From: Solen grandis
Taxonomy: Eukaryota > Mollusca > Bivalvia > Adapedonta > Solenidae
Assembly: GCA_021229015.1 (NCBI GenBank)
Contig: CM037789.1
Coordinates: forward strand, 29,989,452 to 30,053,451
Length of the DNA stretch: 64,000 nucleotides
Direction: 5' to 3'
Positions 21,431 through 32,945 of the stretch are shown here, in pieces. A program made the position numbers and the translations under genes. Numbering within the stretch: position 1 is the first letter of the stretch; every line of letters starts with the position of its first letter. The notes under the pieces are model-generated. The model ran no database searches, had not been told where the DNA came from, and saw only the letters and a program-made list of their open reading frames with translations.

Positions 21431-22013
21431 TGCAGTTGGTTGTGGTATCATGCCACAATTGTAGAATCAACATTCAGTTTGTTACATCGTACTTTTTTCT
21501 TTCATAAGGAAGATGTATACATATAGATATATAAATTGCATCAAAGTATTATCTTCAAATAACCAAAAAGAATAAAAAAATCTAGGTTTTTGCTCTTATA
21601 AAAGGAATAACAAAATGTAAATAATAACTAATTTAACACTTACAATTCGCTTAATATCTTGTCTTTGTGCAGTTTGTGCTCTTGCAATTAGACTTTTTTT
21701 CTTTATTTTCTTAGAAATTAACCTTTTTATGAATTTAAATAAGGAATTGAAGGCAAACAAATCTAAGCAGAAAGTATTCGTATTTTAATTTCTTAATCAC
21801 TTTTATATGGTAAATTGTACTTCTCTTAATGGATTATATTGAATTATGTTTAAATGGTATATTTTGTTTGTATAATGCCATACTTCCAAACTCCTGATTA
21901 TTTTAAAGCTGACTAAAAAGTATCAATGCTGCATGTAATGAAATGTTAAGATGTTTAACAAGAAGTAGGTCAAAATCAGTTATTATGATGACAATTATTT
22001 TTAAGTAGTTTGT

Positions 22014-22245
22014 TTGTTTATTGGATTTAACGTCCCACCGACAGTATTTCAGTCATTTGGAGACAATGTCTGTTTGAGACAAAAATAGTGCTGCAACACA
22101 CTGCAGTATCACACCGTAGACATGTGGCATGATACCACACCCAGTCACATTATCCTGACACCGGGCCAACCAGTCCTGCAACTACCGTAATATGCTGAGC
22201 GCCAAGCAAGGGAGCTATACCACTTTCAAGTAGTAGTAGCAGCAA
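22014..22245 (-). mobile_element. SINE-C copy
   Basis: Begins (minus 3-prime end) at TTTGTTTGTTTATTGGATTT AACGTCCCACCGACAG and continues through GACATGTGGCATGATACCAC, GACACCGGGCCAACCAGTCC and GAGCGCCAAGCAAGG. The tRNA head is missing (5-prime truncated). Confidence 0.88.
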
Positions 22246-22694
22246 TAGTTGTAAAGGCACGACAAGATATGTGCATACTTTTTTTTCAATAATAATACTA
22301 GTAGTAATAGTAGAACCGAACGATATGAAATTTAATGAATGTGAAACGAGATGTACACGAGCAAAACAATAAAATGGAGGATACAACAAATGAAAAATAA
22401 AACAATATATGATCACAATGATATTTAGACAATATCTGCTTAAGACACCTTATCATAAAGAGTTAAAGCTTTAGAACTGCTTACCTAATTTAAATGGTAA
22501 AAATGAACTGTGGCTATTTTAACTAAGGTTAGAACTAGGTTTCTTGTTGTTTTGCTTTTTATTCACACATACACATACATGTAAAACTAATCCTATTTGC
22601 CATAATTAACAATAATCATGGTTATTAGATCCAAATTAAGGATACATTTATTCCTGCATTTGTTAAAATCTTACTGAATCTAGATCTGTGTTTG

Positions 22695-22940
22695 TTTGTT
22701 TGGTACAGTAGCTCAATCATTTTTTGACTACATGTATTTTAACTACAGACAGATTTTTTGCTGCCACACTGTAAAAAGCGACGTAGTGGTGGCAATAAAC
22801 CACACCATGTCACAATCCATTTAGTCTTGGAACTACAAAGTGCATATTCTTGGCGCCAAGCAGATTAACAGAACTATTTTGATGACTTTGGTTTGTCGAT
22901 GTCGGGGATTGAACCAGTGTTATCTCGCTCTAGAGAGATA
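22695..22940 (-). mobile_element. SINE-C copy, old
   Basis: GTTTGTTTGGTACAGTAGCT, GCTGCCACACTGTAAAAAG, AAACCACACCATGTCACAAT, TTGGCGCCAAGCAG, GACTTTGGTTTGTCGATGTC. Reaches into the head (GGGGATTGAACCAG). Confidence 0.75.
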
Positions 22941-22961
22941 TGTGAATATGGCAATCGAAAT

Positions 22962-23482
22962 GTAGTTGACACTTTATAAGCGGTCACCTGTATTCAGCGG
23001 TCACCTGTATTAAGCGGCCATCTGTATTAAGCAGTCACCTGTATTAAGCGGCCGCCTGTATTTAGCGGTCACCTGTATTAAGCGGTCACATGTATTAAGC
23101 GGTCATCGGTATTAAGCGGTCGCCTGTATTAAGCGGACAACCTGTATTTAGCGGTCACCTGTATTAAGCGGTCGCCTGTATTAAGCGGACAACCTGTATT
23201 TAGCGCTCACCTGTATTAAGCGGTCACATGTATTAAGCGGGCTACCTGTATTAAACGGACAATCTGTATTAAGCGGTCACCTGTATTAAGCGGTCACCTG
23301 TATTAAGCGGACAATCTGTATTAAGCGGTCACCTGTATTAAGCGGTCACCTGTATTAAGCGGACAATCTGTATTAAGCGGTCGCCTGTATTAAGCGGACA
23401 ACCTGTATTAAGCGGCCATCTGTATTAAACGGTCACCTGTAATAAGCGGTCGCCTGTATTAAGCTCACAACCTGTATTTAGC
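22962..23482. repeat. 17-bp satellite (CACCTGTATTAAGCGGT), about 29 units
   Basis: A nearly continuous 17-bp array with variants (TCACCTGT, TCGCCTGT, ACAACCTGT, ACAATCTGT). Variants alternate in longer groups, for example AAGCGGACAAYCTGTATT preceded by two TCACC units, recurring at about 51-bp periods from 23253 to 23395. The left edge, TAGTTGACACTTTATAAGCG, resembles the terminal sequence of the MITE at 49119 (CAGTTGGACCTGTATTATAG). No direct-repeat/unique-spacer pattern exists, so it is not CRISPR. Confidence 0.95.
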
Positions 23483-23590
23483 AACCTTAATTAATTTCGT
23501 TGACTAATCTATTAAGGCAGATTTTGCTGTATATAAATAGGATATATATATGACATTAATGACCAACACGTAGTGTCTATACGCACGTAT

Positions 23591-23645
23591 AAAGTAATAT
23601 GAAGTAATATAAAGTAATATGAAGTAATATAAAGTAATATGAAGT
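23591..23645 (+). repeat. 10-bp tandem repeat (ARAGTAATAT)
   Basis: AAAGTAATAT and GAAGTAATAT alternate, giving a 20-bp higher period over about 5.5 units. Confidence 0.95.
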
Positions 23646-23649
23646 TACC

Positions 23650-24395
23650 ATCGTTGTCGTAGAACATATTGATTACTTTATTGCATTGTATTTATTTATC
23701 TGAAGTGTTGTACAGGTAGCTTTGTAGTACCTTACTAGGATATGGACTTGAAGAAAATAAAACCATGACAGCACATTTTAAACAGTCTCAATGAACTGGG
23801 GAAAAAAAGAACAGAACATTTCATGAAAAAAAATATTTTCGCTTTTATCGCGAGATAAAATATTTCGCAAAGTTATCTTCCCAAAGTGTTTTATAATCAT
23901 GCAATTTATTCTCACATAATTCGTAAATTGTATTCGTTTCAACTTGTTGAAATTGGCATTAAGAAAACACTCTATTCAGGAATAAACATATTCTTTACTG
24001 CTTTGAAGAGGCAATTCTAAATATCAAGATAAATTGATAAAACCACTGTACCAAAAGATTCTTTGATTTCCATCTTACCCCAGACTTTCAATCCAAGCAA
24101 TCTATATTTCGAATACCACTTTATCATGTTTAAGACGAAATAATTTAGTTAAATGCACAAGACGGCGTAATGGTAATGAAATAAGAAATGTCTCTAAGGA
24201 TGAATATCACAAATGTTGGGTCCGTCTGAAAAGGATTTTCAGCTTTTTCCCGCGCTTTCTGCACAAAGAAATTAAGAGACAATTGTTTATTTCACATTTA
24301 GTAAGACAATGCCTGTAAGGTTGAACTTCCTCGTGGGATAATGTAATTCACCTTGTGAAGGTTACATTGGCATGATACTGCTCTGTACCAACACA
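23650..24395. other. No recognisable gene
   Basis: AT-rich; no repeat boundary or domain seen. Confidence 0.5.
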
Positions 24396-24404
24396 GTACC
24401 TTAC

Positions 24405-24605
24405 GAAAGACCGGTGGGGACTTCATAACTTCAAACTTCACAGTTCAGACTTCTTACTTCAAACTTCATAGATAAACGTTAAATATCTTTGAAATATGAA
24501 GTATGAAGTGTGAAATTCAGACTTCACACATCACACATATTTGCTATGAAGTTCAAGCAATCCAGTCGACCTTTTTGCCGACTGAACGTTCCAAAGCGGC
24601 CACTG
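24405..24605. repeat. GAAGT/ACTTC foldback repeat
   Basis: ACTTCATAACTTCAAACTTC...CTTACTTCAAACTTCATAG is followed by the opposite-strand sense ATGAAGTATGAAGTGTGAAA, so the two halves can fold back. It ends near GTCGACCTTTTTGCCGACTG, itself a small hairpin (GTCG...CGAC). Confidence 0.5.
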
Positions 24606-24989
24606 TTGTTATTTCGCTGTTTAAAGAAATAGCATGTCTCCGCGTTTGTTTGTTTTTTTATATTTTTTTTTTGTGTCCATTGGTCAATTTTCGGATATGT
24701 CACGATATGTCAGAGGTACTATGCTTAAGGTCCTGCAATACATTAAAAATCATAAAAAAAAAACTATGATATTAAAAGTATCACAAACAACACAATCCGT
24801 TTTATCAGTGGTAGAGATTAATGGGCTTTATCATCCGTAACCTTTAAGATATGTTTTTTTTTTTCCAGTTTAGAACTAGGTAGTGAAAAGCAAAAAGGAC
24901 AAAAAACGCACTGTCTTTACAGTGAAAGGTGTAAATTATATTACCTTACTTGGCTAAACTATTCTATATATAATAAAGAAACATGACTT

Positions 24990-25012
24990 AAAAATATATA
25001 TATATATATATA
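24990..25012 (+). repeat. (AT)n microsatellite
   Basis: About ten AT units; a shorter (AT) run lies at 25098-25111. Confidence 0.9.
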
Positions 25013-25207
25013 TTTCAAATTCATTTTCTACATGCTCGTATTTTAAGATAAGTTGTTTTTATTAACGATGTTCAAATATTGCAGCATTTTATCATAATAT
25101 ATATATATATATGAAATTTTACCACGGCGTTTAAGATTCAATTTAAAACAATAAGTAGTGATGCACGTACATGCACCTTACATACTTAATGAAGTAAAAA
25201 CAGCAAA

Positions 25208-25231
25208 AAACAACAACAACAACAACAAACA
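25208..25231 (+). repeat. (CAA)n microsatellite
   Basis: Short run of CAACAA units. Confidence 0.85.
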
Positions 25232-25334
25232 ACTAGATACTAGATGTAAGAAAAAATTAAACAACCTTTGTTTTTTCTTTCTAAATATGACATGAGTGTT
25301 ACAGAAAAATATTAAAAATTAGAAAGACAAAGTT

Positions 25335-25395
25335 AGCCATACTAGGACTCGAACCCGCAACCCTCTTTTTCAAAGGAGGTGGCAATTTTAGCCTA
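25335..25395 (-). repeat. tRNA-like fragment
   Basis: On the minus strand GAGGGTTGCGGGTTCGAGTC (B-box) precedes CTAGTATGGC. There is no matching A-box or acceptor stem upstream, so it is a SINE or tRNA pseudogene remnant. Confidence 0.45.
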
Positions 25396-25399
25396 TTTA

Positions 25400-26620
25400 T
25401 TGAGACTCTTCAATTGGATGTAATACATTCGAGTTCTAGAACTCTAAAGGTTTGTTTCGCCAGTAAAGGACATCTACAACTTTGCAAATGTCGAAAATCC
25501 TTGTCCTTCATAGGACACGTTCTGCCAGTGTTAGTATAGAAACAGAGTGTACATGTTTTTTTTATTGTTTTGATTAAGCAACGTTCATATAATTTATCAA
25601 GAAAAATGAAAAAAAAAATGTTAGAAGGTTTTCTGTAAAAAAAAAAATAAGATGCTTGAAAATAAAACCATAGAGTTTTCTCTTTAAAAGAGAAAAAGTG
25701 GTTCACACCCATTGCAACATTTTTGTTTTAATTAAGCTCTTAGCCCGCCTGAATACGTATACTACTGGGTATAATTCAGCTTTTTTTATTTCTAAACTAA
25801 GACAGAATAGTATGGTTATTAAGCGGAAATTCAACATTCGGCTGCATTCAGAGAAAGTATCATGCATGGGCTTAAAATACTGAATATATCTCTCCACGTA
25901 AGGAGACGCTGTGCAGAAAAGAGTAAAAATAAAAAATAAATAAAATTACAAATTTGATTAAGAAAATAATTATATAAGCTTATAAGAAGACTTACAGATC
26001 TCGTTTAATCACCGTAGAAGGCCCGTTTGCATTCGCATTTTGAAAGAAAGTGAAAAAAGAACCTCTGATTAGTGGTCACGAAGATGAAGTACAAACTATG
26101 GAGTCATCCGAAATACGACCTACATTTGTACGACCTCTTCAGATAAAAATGCAGGGTCCATATGCATAAGAAATGCTAGCGGTATAAATAATTTTCTCAA
26201 ATTTCAGAAGAAAGAGGCCAATCTGTCACAGTAAAGGACTTGTCTCTCAGGAAACATTTCAAGATAATTGAGCGGTGTCTTTTACAAGTGATACTGAAGC
26301 CAGATAACACTCACGTTTTAATGACAACTTTTCTGAAGAAGTTATGTTGGAATATTTTGAGGATCCTGTAAGAATCTGTCATTGTCGTTTAAAGTTGAGT
26401 TCCCCGCTGCAATGACCGACCCTTACGCGTTTCGCGACACAAGAAAAAATACTAACAAAGAGCGACACCACTATTATTCGAAGTGAGTCTGCATTCCTTT
26501 GATATGATTTTAGCAATATATCATTGCAATGAATGTATATTTCTTTTAAGAGACTATGCAGTCATTTTGATAAAAACAAGAACTGTTACAGTCGCCATGA
26601 CAAATGCCCTCAAACGGAAT
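25400..26620. other. No recognisable gene
   Basis: Several 60-100-codon frames on both strands (25410-25712, 25698-25897) without recognisable domains; AT-rich. Confidence 0.5.
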
Positions 26621-26634
26621 CACACCTTATTTAA

Positions 26635-26838
26635 CCCTTTCCCTCATATAGACTCATTTTGACGCACTATAATAGGTACCACATAAAGCCTGATCTGCAA
26701 AAAACACAGTTAAACCTTACCAAATTTAATTACAAAACCTCATTTCCAGACTACTGGGAGCAGCAACAGCATAAAACTTGATCTGGTTTCATGCTGTTCG
26801 CATAGGTCTTTTCATAGTGTCCTCTATGAGGGAAAGGG
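26635..26838. mobile_element. TTAA-flanked MITE (CCCTTTCCCTCATA ends), copy 1
   Basis: Ends CCCTTTCCCTCATA and TATGAGGGAAAGGG are perfect inverted repeats and are flanked by TTAA at 26631-26634 and 26839-26842. The inside contains AAAGCCTGATCTGCAAAAAA, CAGTTAAACCTTACCAAATT and CATGCTGTTCGCATAGGTC. A second copy in opposite orientation lies at 57382-57584. TTAA duplication with CCC-starting ends is the pattern of piggyBac-mobilised elements (known for that family); assignment is inference. Confidence 0.88.
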
Positions 26839-27165
26839 TTAAACCTGGATATTGTGTATAACAAGACCAGCTTTTCATTGAGGCCTTGACGGATAAAGTT
26901 GATCTGGATTATGCAATATATCTAGAAATTGATTTGTGCCAAGTTATCTCAAAACAGTTATATATAAAACAACATTAAAAGGACAGGCACCTTTTCAATC
27001 TTTGAACTGTGGTTTGAGCTACAGGGCTGGGCCTTATACATTTTGTTATTTCAAATTATGTCTATGCTGAGAGGAGTTAGAGACCGAACACGACAAAATA
27101 TTTCCTTTTTTATCTTTGACCCAAGATTGTGACTTGGACCGCTGAGATACAAACCCGGCTCTTAA

Positions 27166-28075
27166 AGGGACTGCTCTACAGATGCTAAAATGACGAGAAA
27201 AGAAAAACTTCTAATTTCAAGAAACTCAATGTTATAATTATTGTGAAGGCTTTGAAATTTAATTACTGATAACTTACATTACCCAATAAATTCCGAGATA
27301 GTGCCGTTTTCGCAGTCTTTTCTAACGCAAATTTTACTGCGTTACAAACGCAATAAGTATTAAAATTAGATATTTGAAAAATCACGTGACAGCGCAAGTG
27401 CTCGTTCGCACATGCGCATCTAGTCAAACAAGCTATTTCAAGCACTATATTGGGGCCGGAAAAAAGGCAAGCGCTAAAAAGCGTACACTTACTGCGGGAC
27501 AGAAACGCTAAAGATCAAAACTTGTAACTATCGGTGATCGAGTCACGCGATGGGGCGACATGAGAAACACAAACGGAGCCGACAGCGACAGCCAGGCTGC
27601 TAAATTGTTGATAGACAAGTAAGTGTATTTTCGGAAACTGAAGGCTTTCTCAGAAACATTGCACAAAGTAACGGTGACAGCTTAATACTTTCAAACGACT
27701 TGGCGACAGCTAAGAGATTTAACCTTTATGTAGACATTTATCAGTATTGATGTCTTTATGGTTGGAAATCGAGACGTTAACCCCAAAACCGTTTCGTCCC
27801 ATTCAATTCGACCCCTTCTCTCATTGACAATGCAGTTATCGATCACGTGATCTATGTGAAGTGCCCGTATAACGAAATCAATGTTTTATTTATACACGAG
27901 ATACTCCCTTATTGGGTAAGATCGTAAACGATTTTATTTGATTATAATAAGAAAATCAGTATTTTTTTCTGGCTGTTGGTAGACTTGATAACAAAATTAA
28001 TGACATTTACGTCCAAAAATGATTTTATATATAAGTTTTTACGGTAATTTTGATAGCTTCTGGGAGGCAGTCCCT
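27166..28075. mobile_element. 910-bp TTAA-flanked inverted-repeat element
   Basis: AGGGACTGC at the left is matched by GCAGTCCCT at the right, with TTAA at 27162-27165 and 28076-28079. The homology continues inwards in scattered form: GCTAAAATGAC vs GCTATCAAAATT, TTACCCAATAA on both sides (27278 and, reversed, about 27910), then TCACGTGA on both sides (27383 and, reversed, about 27843). The centre is richer in CpG than the surroundings and holds a possible first exon (27550-27618). Probably a non-autonomous piggyBac-type element. Confidence 0.7.
27550..27618 (+). other. Possible short first exon inside the 910-bp element
   Basis: Two ATGs (27550 and 27560) lie in a locally CpG-rich stretch downstream of GCACATGCGCATC, which resembles an NRF1 site. 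From the second ATG the frame reads MRNTNGADSDSQAAKLLID and then meets CAA|GTAAGT, a strong splice-donor match at 27619. The first ATG gives a short basic frame (MGRHEKHKRSRQRQPGC) that stops before the donor. I recognise neither product. It could be the transcribed leader exon of the element's full-length relative, a captured host exon, or chance. Confidence 0.25.
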
Positions 28076-28193
28076 TTAATCGTGATACATCGTTTCAGTT
28101 TGTTGAACATTTCATCCAGGTTACTTGAAAATCCACATATGCATGTAGGATGCATGTAGGAGTTACAGAGCGGACACGAAGCGGGACAGACGG

Positions 28194-28209
28194 ACGTACA
28201 TATGTACGT
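28194..28209. repeat. 16-bp perfect palindrome in GGAC-rich repeat
   Basis: ACGTACATATGTACGT, flanked by GGGACAGACGGACG and ACGGACAGTGCG, resembling the CGGACRGACGGACAG runs of other dispersed repeats here. Confidence 0.6.
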
Positions 28210-28239
28210 ACGGACAGTGCGATTACTGTATGACTCACA

Positions 28240-29765
28240 AAGTCCTTATGATTGCAAGAGATAGATCATTTTTGTTGATCGCATATTTGTAACATGTAGT
28301 CATATTATCGGTCGTAACATCGTTATCGCGGAAAAGATGCTTTCTATGTTGCAAATATTCATTTATTATCCAGATCCCAGACGAACACAAGCACTGGCAG
28401 GGGTACTTAACTACGGGACCGGAAGTCATATGCTCGAACTGTTATGTGTTAAGCTCTCTCTGACAACTTTTGATGGTACTTGTGTATTGACAGAATAGTC
28501 CAGATAACCTTGTTTCTTATTTTCGTTCAAAATCTGGTTAAATTTTGACATATTCTGGAAAGTCCTATTCCAGGGTAAACTGTATTATTCTTGAATATTC
28601 GGTGCTAGAATAAATAGTGTTGATTTTTATGAAGAAAGTAGTCACCATCAGGGAATTATCAAGACAGTCAAGTAATCATAGATACCAGAGTGTGGGATTA
28701 TTAAACTGAATTTACTATTAGTGTTTAACAGTCAAAACAAAAATATTTTGGTCAAATAAATGGACTACATAGATATTGACTCGGATCATTTAAAACTCTA
28801 ATTTTATAAAGATATTGTTATATGAATACTTTCTTGTAACTTATTTGCTGAATAAAATTATATATTTTTAAAGCTTGTTGCTGACTTTTCTTTTTGTTTC
28901 GCCTTGTACTTAACAGAATCCATCCGATTGCCTTCCGAGGCGCAAAGCACTTGTCCAATCAAGGAACCTTCGAGAAAGATTTATATCAGTACCAAGCACT
29001 GTCGAAATCGACATAAAACTCGACGTAAAAAAAGTTTTATTTTTACAATCCTCGATAACGGAGAGGAACCTCAAGTAGGATCTATATGGATTCCTGGTGA
29101 AGAAACATAAACCCATCAATCTAAGATTAAATAAGGAGGCTCTTGATCAAGATCAAGGACTGAATTTACTTACCTTGCAATCACTTCAAGGACAATACAT
29201 AACGTAATTTCTTAAAACAATTTTAGCTTATCACCAACGAGTGATGTTGATTAACCCCTAGTTCACAAAGTATCCCCGTCCATTTATTTTATTTAAAAAA
29301 CCAATAGATTACAACATTCATGTGCTACGTTCAAGCATAATTGATTACTAGTTAGCGGATTGGTTTCGGCTAAATGTTTTAAATGTAATATTTTGTTTTC
29401 GTCAACCTTGAACTAGAAACATTTATTTTATTGAAATTGATGAGAATTCTTCTGATTTGATATAAAGCTCAAATAAAAATGCTTTTATTTAGAGCATGGC
29501 TTAAATTGCCAGGAAATTGAAAATCCTTTCTCAAGTTATTGTTACAAATGGCGAAAGTCTAACAAGATTTAAAAATACCCGAATTTAAATGAAATCTTTT
29601 ACTTAGACAGTTTCCTTTCCTACTCTCTAAATTCAGTGAGAAATTGGAAAGTTGTATCTCTTAATTAACATTTATAAAAACGACAAACCATGAGAAATTA
29701 ACATTGCATAAAACCATTCCATTGCGAACCTTGAAAACTCAGCATCAGAGCATACCAAACAATGG
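28240..29765. other. No recognisable gene
   Basis: The 68-codon frames at 28904-29119 on the two strands overlap; neither shows a domain I recognise and no convincing splice context was seen. Confidence 0.45.
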
Positions 29766-29769
29766 CGCT

Positions 29770-29850
29770 GGTCCCCGTGGCCGAGTGGTTAGAGCGTCCG
29801 CCCCGGAATCAGAATGTTGTGGTTCGATCCCCGGCCACGACATACCAAAG
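29770..29850 (+). mobile_element. SINE-C tRNA-derived head
   Basis: GTCCCCGTGGCCGAGTGGTT (A-box TGGCCGAGTGG), AGAGCGTCCGCCCCGGAATC, GTGGTTCGATCCCCGGCCAC (B-box) and GACATACCAAAGTC, which is the head-body junction of SINE-C. The body is absent. The presumptive acceptor strands do not pair, so it is not a tRNA gene. Confidence 0.75.
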
Positions 29851-30344
29851 TCATATCATTCGTATATCATTCAAAAACCAAGGATGTCAACTTCGAATTC
29901 TAGCATATAATTTTGATTTCACATTGTAATAGCGTTGCATTACATTGTATTAAATTATTTTTATATTGTAGAATAACTGATAGATTCAAAATTTAGAAAT
30001 AAAAGCTATGAAGTTGAAAATGCAATTTAGCACTTTGATCTTGCAAATCAGAAATTTTCAATGTAGAGAAGTACCAGTAAATTTTGTTATCCGGCTTTAC
30101 AGAAATTGTACGATAGTCGGAACCAAAATTCCGGTTCCCGTCTAGCGCAAACAACGCAACAGGGATTCCCGATTGTTATTTATAGCAACCCGCTAGCACG
30201 GGTTTCTAGTTTCAGAATAGATTTCATGATTTAGTCGTGTGGGGAAACATGAAAGTAATAGAAGAAGATTTTATCATTTTGTTTTAACGTCTTACCTATA
30301 TAGAATGGAACCATGGTAGACGAACCTGATATACTATAACAGCC

Positions 30345-30598
30345 CTTTAGAGGATTTATGCAGTGTCCGAGATCCCAAAAGTCGTGAAATAAATACTGGC
30401 AGCTCACTGTTAGGGGCTCAGCATGTAAGGGTAGTTCCACGACTGCTTGACCCGTTGTCAGGATAATGTGACTGGATGTGGTATCATGCCACATGTCCAA
30501 GACATAATAAAGCAATGTGACATCACAATATCTGTTTCAAGTATACCAGACTGAAATTCTTTCGGTTGGACGTTAAACCCAACAACAAACAAACCATA
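30345..30598 (+). mobile_element. SINE-C copy
   Basis: Body motifs GGGGCTCAGCATGTAAGGGT, GACCCGTTGTCAGGATAATG, GTGGTATCATGCCACATGTC and the end TTGGACGTTAAACCCAACAA with a CAAACAAA tail. The head is decayed (AGTGTCCGAGATC). Confidence 0.85.
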
Positions 30599-30984
30599 TG
30601 ACAAGGCACTAAAGGTGTTAGGTACTCCAAAGATACACTAAGAATCTAAATTAAAAATCATGAGGATTGCATAATTTGTATTATTGGATAAACAAAAGTA
30701 TTTCCTTCTTGATAAAGATATGCTTCGTCTGTGAAGTGAACGTATGTAAGAAGAGTGAATGTGATCAGTCAAGTGACGGCAGACGAATAAAGAAGTTCTA
30801 AGTATAGGTTTATTAATTCTAAATAAAGTCTCAATACCGTTCGTAACATTATTAAATGTGATGTAGAAACCACTAATTTGTTTTACAATCACGGAATGTT
30901 AAATTGGGTCACCATGCATCTGTACAGGGTATTGATAGACATAACACACACACACCTACAGTTAAAACTCAAATTCTCAGTCAA

Positions 30985-31125
30985 TGGCCATCTTTGAACG
31001 AGCTGCTTTAAAGTATCAAATTCAATCCCCAATTGAAACTAATAAATGGGCATAGGATTTGTCTGAGTATGAAAATAATACAAGAGTACCATCTTAGAGA
31101 AACATTTTAAAACACACGGAACCAG
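30985..31125. mobile_element. Worn copy of the CCCTGTGTT foldback MITE
   Basis: Shares AAACTAATAAATGGGCATAG, TGAGTATGAAAATAATACAA and AGAGTACCATCTTAGAGAAA with 12735-12887, in the same order. The ends are decayed (ACACACGGAACCAGG). Confidence 0.55.
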
Positions 31126-31129
31126 GTCT

Positions 31130-32735
31130 GGAATTACAACTGCCTTCTTCGAGGAAATGAAAATTTTTTGGGACCGCGACTATTTCTCCCTTGATATTAA
31201 CTAAGCTTATGCCGGGACAAGGAAAATATCTACGAACTTAACAGTTATTCGGATGAATCGCCATTTTACCTTATTTGAAATCTTACAAAATATTCAAATA
31301 AATGACTAGGTAGATCTTAATTTGATTAGGGAATCAAAACCTCTCAGTACTTAATAATCATCAAGTCTATGTTGATGAAAGGAAACTCTCCTCATTTTTA
31401 AAGCTTCGATATTTAACGTCATTTTTTTCACATGTTGACCCTTCCTTTAAACTCGTATTTCATTTAGTGATAAAAAGGTAGAATATAGAACATGCACCAA
31501 TCTAATGCTTAAATTTGCCATATTACATTTCCATTAAAAAAATCAATTTTTGTCCAAGGTAAGGCGTGTTAAAGTCCATGTATACCAACCCCATTGACAA
31601 AATTCCTTTATTTCGACATATAATACAAATCTAGACACAATTTATTAATTAGATCGTTTATGGGCAGTGCGTCAAATGACCTACTTCATAATTCAGTCCT
31701 AATGGTGTCATATCAATAATGGGAAATATAGGCATTTTACAATTCATGTACCAATATAATTAAGACATCGGAGAATTACCTCTGGTAATGGACAAAGAGA
31801 CATTAGACTGAGTTCACGACATACGAGGGATATTATGGTGAAAGAGATTAACGACATTTTCATCAAAGAAATTGATAAAATTAATAAAACAATTCGATCT
31901 ATATTGGTTGCTTAATGAGATTCCAAAACTTGCTGTTCAAAACAGATTGGATGTTCAATAAAAGTAGGTGTTAACGTTGGTTTACTTGTAAGAAAATTAT
32001 CCAAGACCTAGACGAGATCAAACATAAATAGCGTAAATCTTGATTGACATGCATATATTTATTTCTTTTCCAGGTTAAGACGCGCTAGACGTCAAGTGAC
32101 AAAATTGATCAGCTTCGCAGAACCTTGCATCAGTAAAACGATTTTCCAGGTTTTTGTCTTTTTTTCATTGTTGTTGTTCAAAATTAAGCTATTTAAGACC
32201 ATAGCTTGACTAGCTTAATAGACCAATCAAACGTATAAAACAAAGAAGGTGATTTTACACAAATAGTGCTATTAATGGATCAGGTACAATATTATAAAGT
32301 GATTGGCGCCATCCATGAGGGAGTGTCTATTATGGAGTTACAAATTATTTTGCTCATGCAAGGAGAACCAATTTTCTCATCTTTGAAACAAAAAAAAATT
32401 GTCATCGCGTTAGAGGTGTTTAAATCAAGACAAATTGACAAATAAACAAGATGTCAAAAACTAAAGCAATATAATGGTGTTGACAAAAATGTTCTTATCA
32501 AAAATAGGTTTCATTTATGTTTGACTTAATATATAATAACTTTTCTCCAAGTATTGTTTTAATATGCAGAAAGGTGAATGGCTACAGGGGCCCTTAAAAG
32601 CCTTTTTTTAAGTTCGGTGTGCGTTTTTTACCAACATCATAAAAGTCTGACCAAATTGTAGTCCAGCAAACAAATTTTCTTTAATATCGGATAATACGTT
32701 AACTGCAATTCGTATAAAAAGAATACAAAGAATAT
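31130..32735. other. No recognisable gene
   Basis: AT-rich; no SINE head, tandem array or long open frame seen. Confidence 0.5.
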
Positions 32736-32737
32736 GT

Positions 32738-32945
32738 TATTGTTGTTGTATTGGAGTTTACCGTCACTGCGATAGTATTTCAATCATATAACGACTTTCA
32801 GCTAATTACAGGTGGAGGAAGACCCCGAGTACACAAAGGTACCCGGATAGAACCACCGACCTTCCGCAAACCAGCTGGAAGGCTTCCTCACATGAAAATC
32901 CGGAGTCCCTACCGGGATTCGAACCCGCAGCGGTGAGGGGCTGAG
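32738..32945 (-). mobile_element. SINE-A copy, 5-prime truncated (type 1)
   Basis: From TTGTTGTTGTATTGGAGTTT (tail and 3-prime end) through AACCACCGACCTTCCGCAAA to CCGGGATTCGAACCCGCAGC and GAGGGGCTGAGGG, where the head is cut. ACAAAGAA occurs just outside both ends and may be the target duplication. Confidence 0.88.

Noticed and set aside
22962..23482. CRISPR-like array
   Set aside because: Contiguous 17-bp tandem repeat without spacers, in an animal genome; derived from MITE ends.
29774..29845. Functional tRNA gene
   Set aside because: A- and B-boxes are good, but the acceptor strands do not pair and the sequence continues into the SINE-C junction GACATACCAAAGTC.
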